Shown: in pieces, positions 62,701 to 64,000 of the stretch
How positions within the stretch are numbered: position 1 is the stretch's first letter
How the letters are laid out: each line of letters starts with the position of its first letter
Assembly: GCA_003952965.2 (NCBI GenBank)
Contig: CM025854.1
Location: forward strand, 4,571,931-4,635,930
Direction of reading: 5' to 3'
Length of the DNA stretch: 64,000 nt
DNA from: Morella rubra
Taxonomy: Eukaryota > Streptophyta > Magnoliopsida > Fagales > Myricaceae
Notes under the pieces: model-generated
Database searches by the model: none
Seen by the model: the letters and a program-made list of their open reading frames with translations, nothing else
Told to the model about the DNA's origin: nothing
Translations under genes and position numbers: made by a program

Positions 62701-62747
62701 TTGGACAGAATCTTGAGGCCAAGCTTGAAGAACCTGCAGCGGTTTAA
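56737..62747 (+). CDS. NADP-dependent isocitrate dehydrogenase, chloroplast/mitochondrial
   Basis: 15 exons: 56737-57010, 57344-57387, 57478-57587, 58449-58486, 58717-58794, 59282-59335, 59418-59519, 59658-59746, 59831-59934, 60064-60132, 60213-60328, 61058-61092, 61189-61331, 61558-61680, 62654-62747; 490 residues. It oxidises isocitrate to 2-oxoglutarate with NADP+. A Ser/Arg-rich transit peptide of about 70-80 residues precedes [18 protein letters not shown]. Isocitrate site: [19 protein letters not shown] and [13 protein letters not shown]; metal-site aspartates in [26 protein letters not shown] binding around [12 protein letters not shown]. The end is [12 protein letters not shown], without a peroxisomal SKL, so this is the organellar isoform (Arabidopsis cICDH type). 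The usual CPDGKT reads ASDGKT here. The true start may be ATG 56776. Intact. Confidence 0.95.
62407..62640. repeat. Possible hAT-type transposon relic in the last IDH intron
   Basis: CAAGGGCGGCTCAATATTTT, GGGGCCATAGGCAAGTC and the AT-rich tail resemble the 5' terminal part of plant hAT elements that begin CAGGGGCGGCTC... and GGGCC..AGGC. No transposase frame or right end is visible. Recognition is from general familiarity with such repeats. Confidence 0.3.
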
Positions 62748-63647
62748 GTAGATATTTAGCAATCCAATGAGATGGTCATTCAGGAAACCCCCCAGGCGAG
62801 GGGAATTTTGGAGGTTTAGTTGTTACAGGTATCTTTCTGTATCATCTAAATAAAAAGTGCCAATGTTGTTGACAATAAGGACTAGGGTGGTTAGAATGCA
62901 AGTGCCAATGAGTTGGCTAAATAGGAGGCTTTCTTTCTTTGCACAAGAAGCATTCTCCTCCTTGTGGGCGCAGATTTCCGACCCAGTTTCCGGTGGCAAA
63001 GACCCCCTCCCTCTTCCCTGGATTCCATATCGTCATTTTCTCATGTGTAGGATATAGTTATAATAAGCTCCCTTTTCCCTAGTGATTGCACTAAGCGTGA
63101 GAACTTGTTATGGCGGTTGGTCTTGCTGGGAATCTTAAATTGTTTGAGAAGAAACAAAGTCATCTATAAAGGTTCTTCTTCCAAATTGGCAACGAATAAG
63201 CCACCATAATTGCTGCAATATACACCTATCATCGTCCCCAATTGACAGCGTTAAATCATGACTAAAACCCCTATGTGGTCACGTCAGAATAGTTGCCACA
63301 ACTTGCAATGCCTTTACTTTGTATTGACTATAAAACATTATTTACCATGTTGCCTCATTTCTAAGTCTTTTCATGCTTTCGATAGATGAGATAACTTTAT
63401 GTCGCATAAACCCGTGATAAGTCTTCTCTTTTTGTCGTATGCTGATTGAAAAAGCCGTGAGTTGGACTCTATTGGACCCACGCTTAGGGGGTCAGGCACA
63501 ATGACTTCTTATAATGTAGAATTTTTATTTTTTTTTTTAATACCACTAACCAAGTATCAGCATAGCCAGTTTATCATATAAGACTCGAACAGGAGAACAG
63601 GAGATTATTTTTTTATTCAGCGAAAAAAAAAATCATCCCACCACATT
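62748..63647. other. 3' flank of isocitrate dehydrogenase, intergenic
   Basis: Includes the 3' UTR (AATAAA-like AAATAAAAAG near 62848) and otherwise featureless sequence. No gene seen. Confidence 0.5.
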
Positions 63648-63853
63648 AGAAGAGTTGAATGGGAGAGATATACGCGTAGAAAAAAAAAATGAATAGGAGA
63701 GAGACTCGTTATTTATTGAATCCGCGCATGGAGAACATCGAACTTGACGCAGACATTTTAGAAGAGTTTTTGTTTTTTTTTGAAGAGTTGAATGAGAAAG
63801 ATTAGACTCGTTGTTTATGGAATCCACGCAGAGAACATTGGCCTTGACGTTCA
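63648..63853. repeat. Imperfect direct repeat
   Basis: GAAGAGTTGAATG...GACTCGTT.TTTAT.GAATCC.CGCA...GAGAACAT...CTTGACG occurs at 63649-63748 and again at 63782-63849. The first copy is longer because of an A-run and a GAATAGGAGA insertion. Noncoding, near the window edge. Confidence 0.7.
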
Positions 63854-64000
63854 CCAAATAAATCTCTCGATTAAATTATTTTTGATTCCTATTCAAGCAA
63901 TGGGTTTCCACTGATCACCCCATCTTGTTGACATTAGTAGCTAATAGCTTTCTTAAGAATCCTTTGATTAAAACTGTATTGAGGTTAAAAAAAGTCTTGA

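Overview
This 64 kb window is nuclear DNA of a eudicot plant. Genes are split by many GT-AG introns, intergenic DNA is AT-rich, and the proteins are plant-specific (chloroplast sirohydrochlorin ferrochelatase, DnaJ-ferredoxin protein, PLS-class PPR, cysteine-rich receptor kinases, NRT2.7-type nitrate transporter, a CLE peptide precursor). I rebuilt exon chains by hand from splice sites, reading phase and family knowledge. For SIRB, DJC76, the gene at 9437, HFM1/MER3, both CRKs, PNP2 and NADP-IDH the summed exons are an exact multiple of three, which supports those models.

Layout. 1-2596 (-): 5' half of a GT14 (core-2/I-branching) glycosyltransferase, cut by the window edge. 3554-3928: fold-back MITE. 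4874-6631 (+): SIRB. 7438-8869 (-): DJC76-like. 9437-12301 (+): unrecognised membrane protein. 12833-14671 (-): NRT2.7-like transporter with a one-base frameshift. 15668-17209 (+): PPR gene with a decayed 3' end. 17923-18357 (-): small unrecognised reading frame with an in-frame stop. 19679-27565 (+): meiotic helicase HFM1/MER3, 26 coding exons. 28890-29075 (+): COX5C with a 5'-UTR leader intron. 29791-31803 (-): short, rearranged Ty1/copia element with both LTRs, PBS, PPT and a 5-bp target duplication. 32174-35374 and 37410-40912 (both -): two cysteine-rich receptor-like kinases. 42058-51697 (-): mitochondrial polynucleotide phosphorylase, 16 exons. 51834-53264: DNA-transposon-like insertion with an AT-rich minisatellite core in the PNP2 promoter. 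55237-55503 (-): a CLE peptide precursor. 56737-62747 (+): organellar NADP-isocitrate dehydrogenase, 15 exons. 62748-64000: no gene seen.

The genes belong to unrelated pathways; this is ordinary chromosomal neighbourhood, not a cluster. From memory, the Arabidopsis chromosome 5 block around AT5G14550-AT5G14590 holds a GT14 gene, NRT2.7, PNP2 and NADP-IDH in the same order, so these four look like a conserved backbone with the other genes interleaved here. Two functional links are worth noting: SIRB makes siroheme, the cofactor of nitrite and sulfite reductases, and lies about 8 kb from a nitrate transporter; PNP2, COX5C and the organellar IDH all serve organelles. Both are probably coincidence.

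I found no previously undescribed system. The most informative items are the CLE gene with an unusual dodecapeptide, the insertion upstream of PNP2 whose removal restores a local duplication, the internally inverted copia element, the NRT2.7 frameshift, and the GC-AG intron and 18-nt microexon in HFM1.
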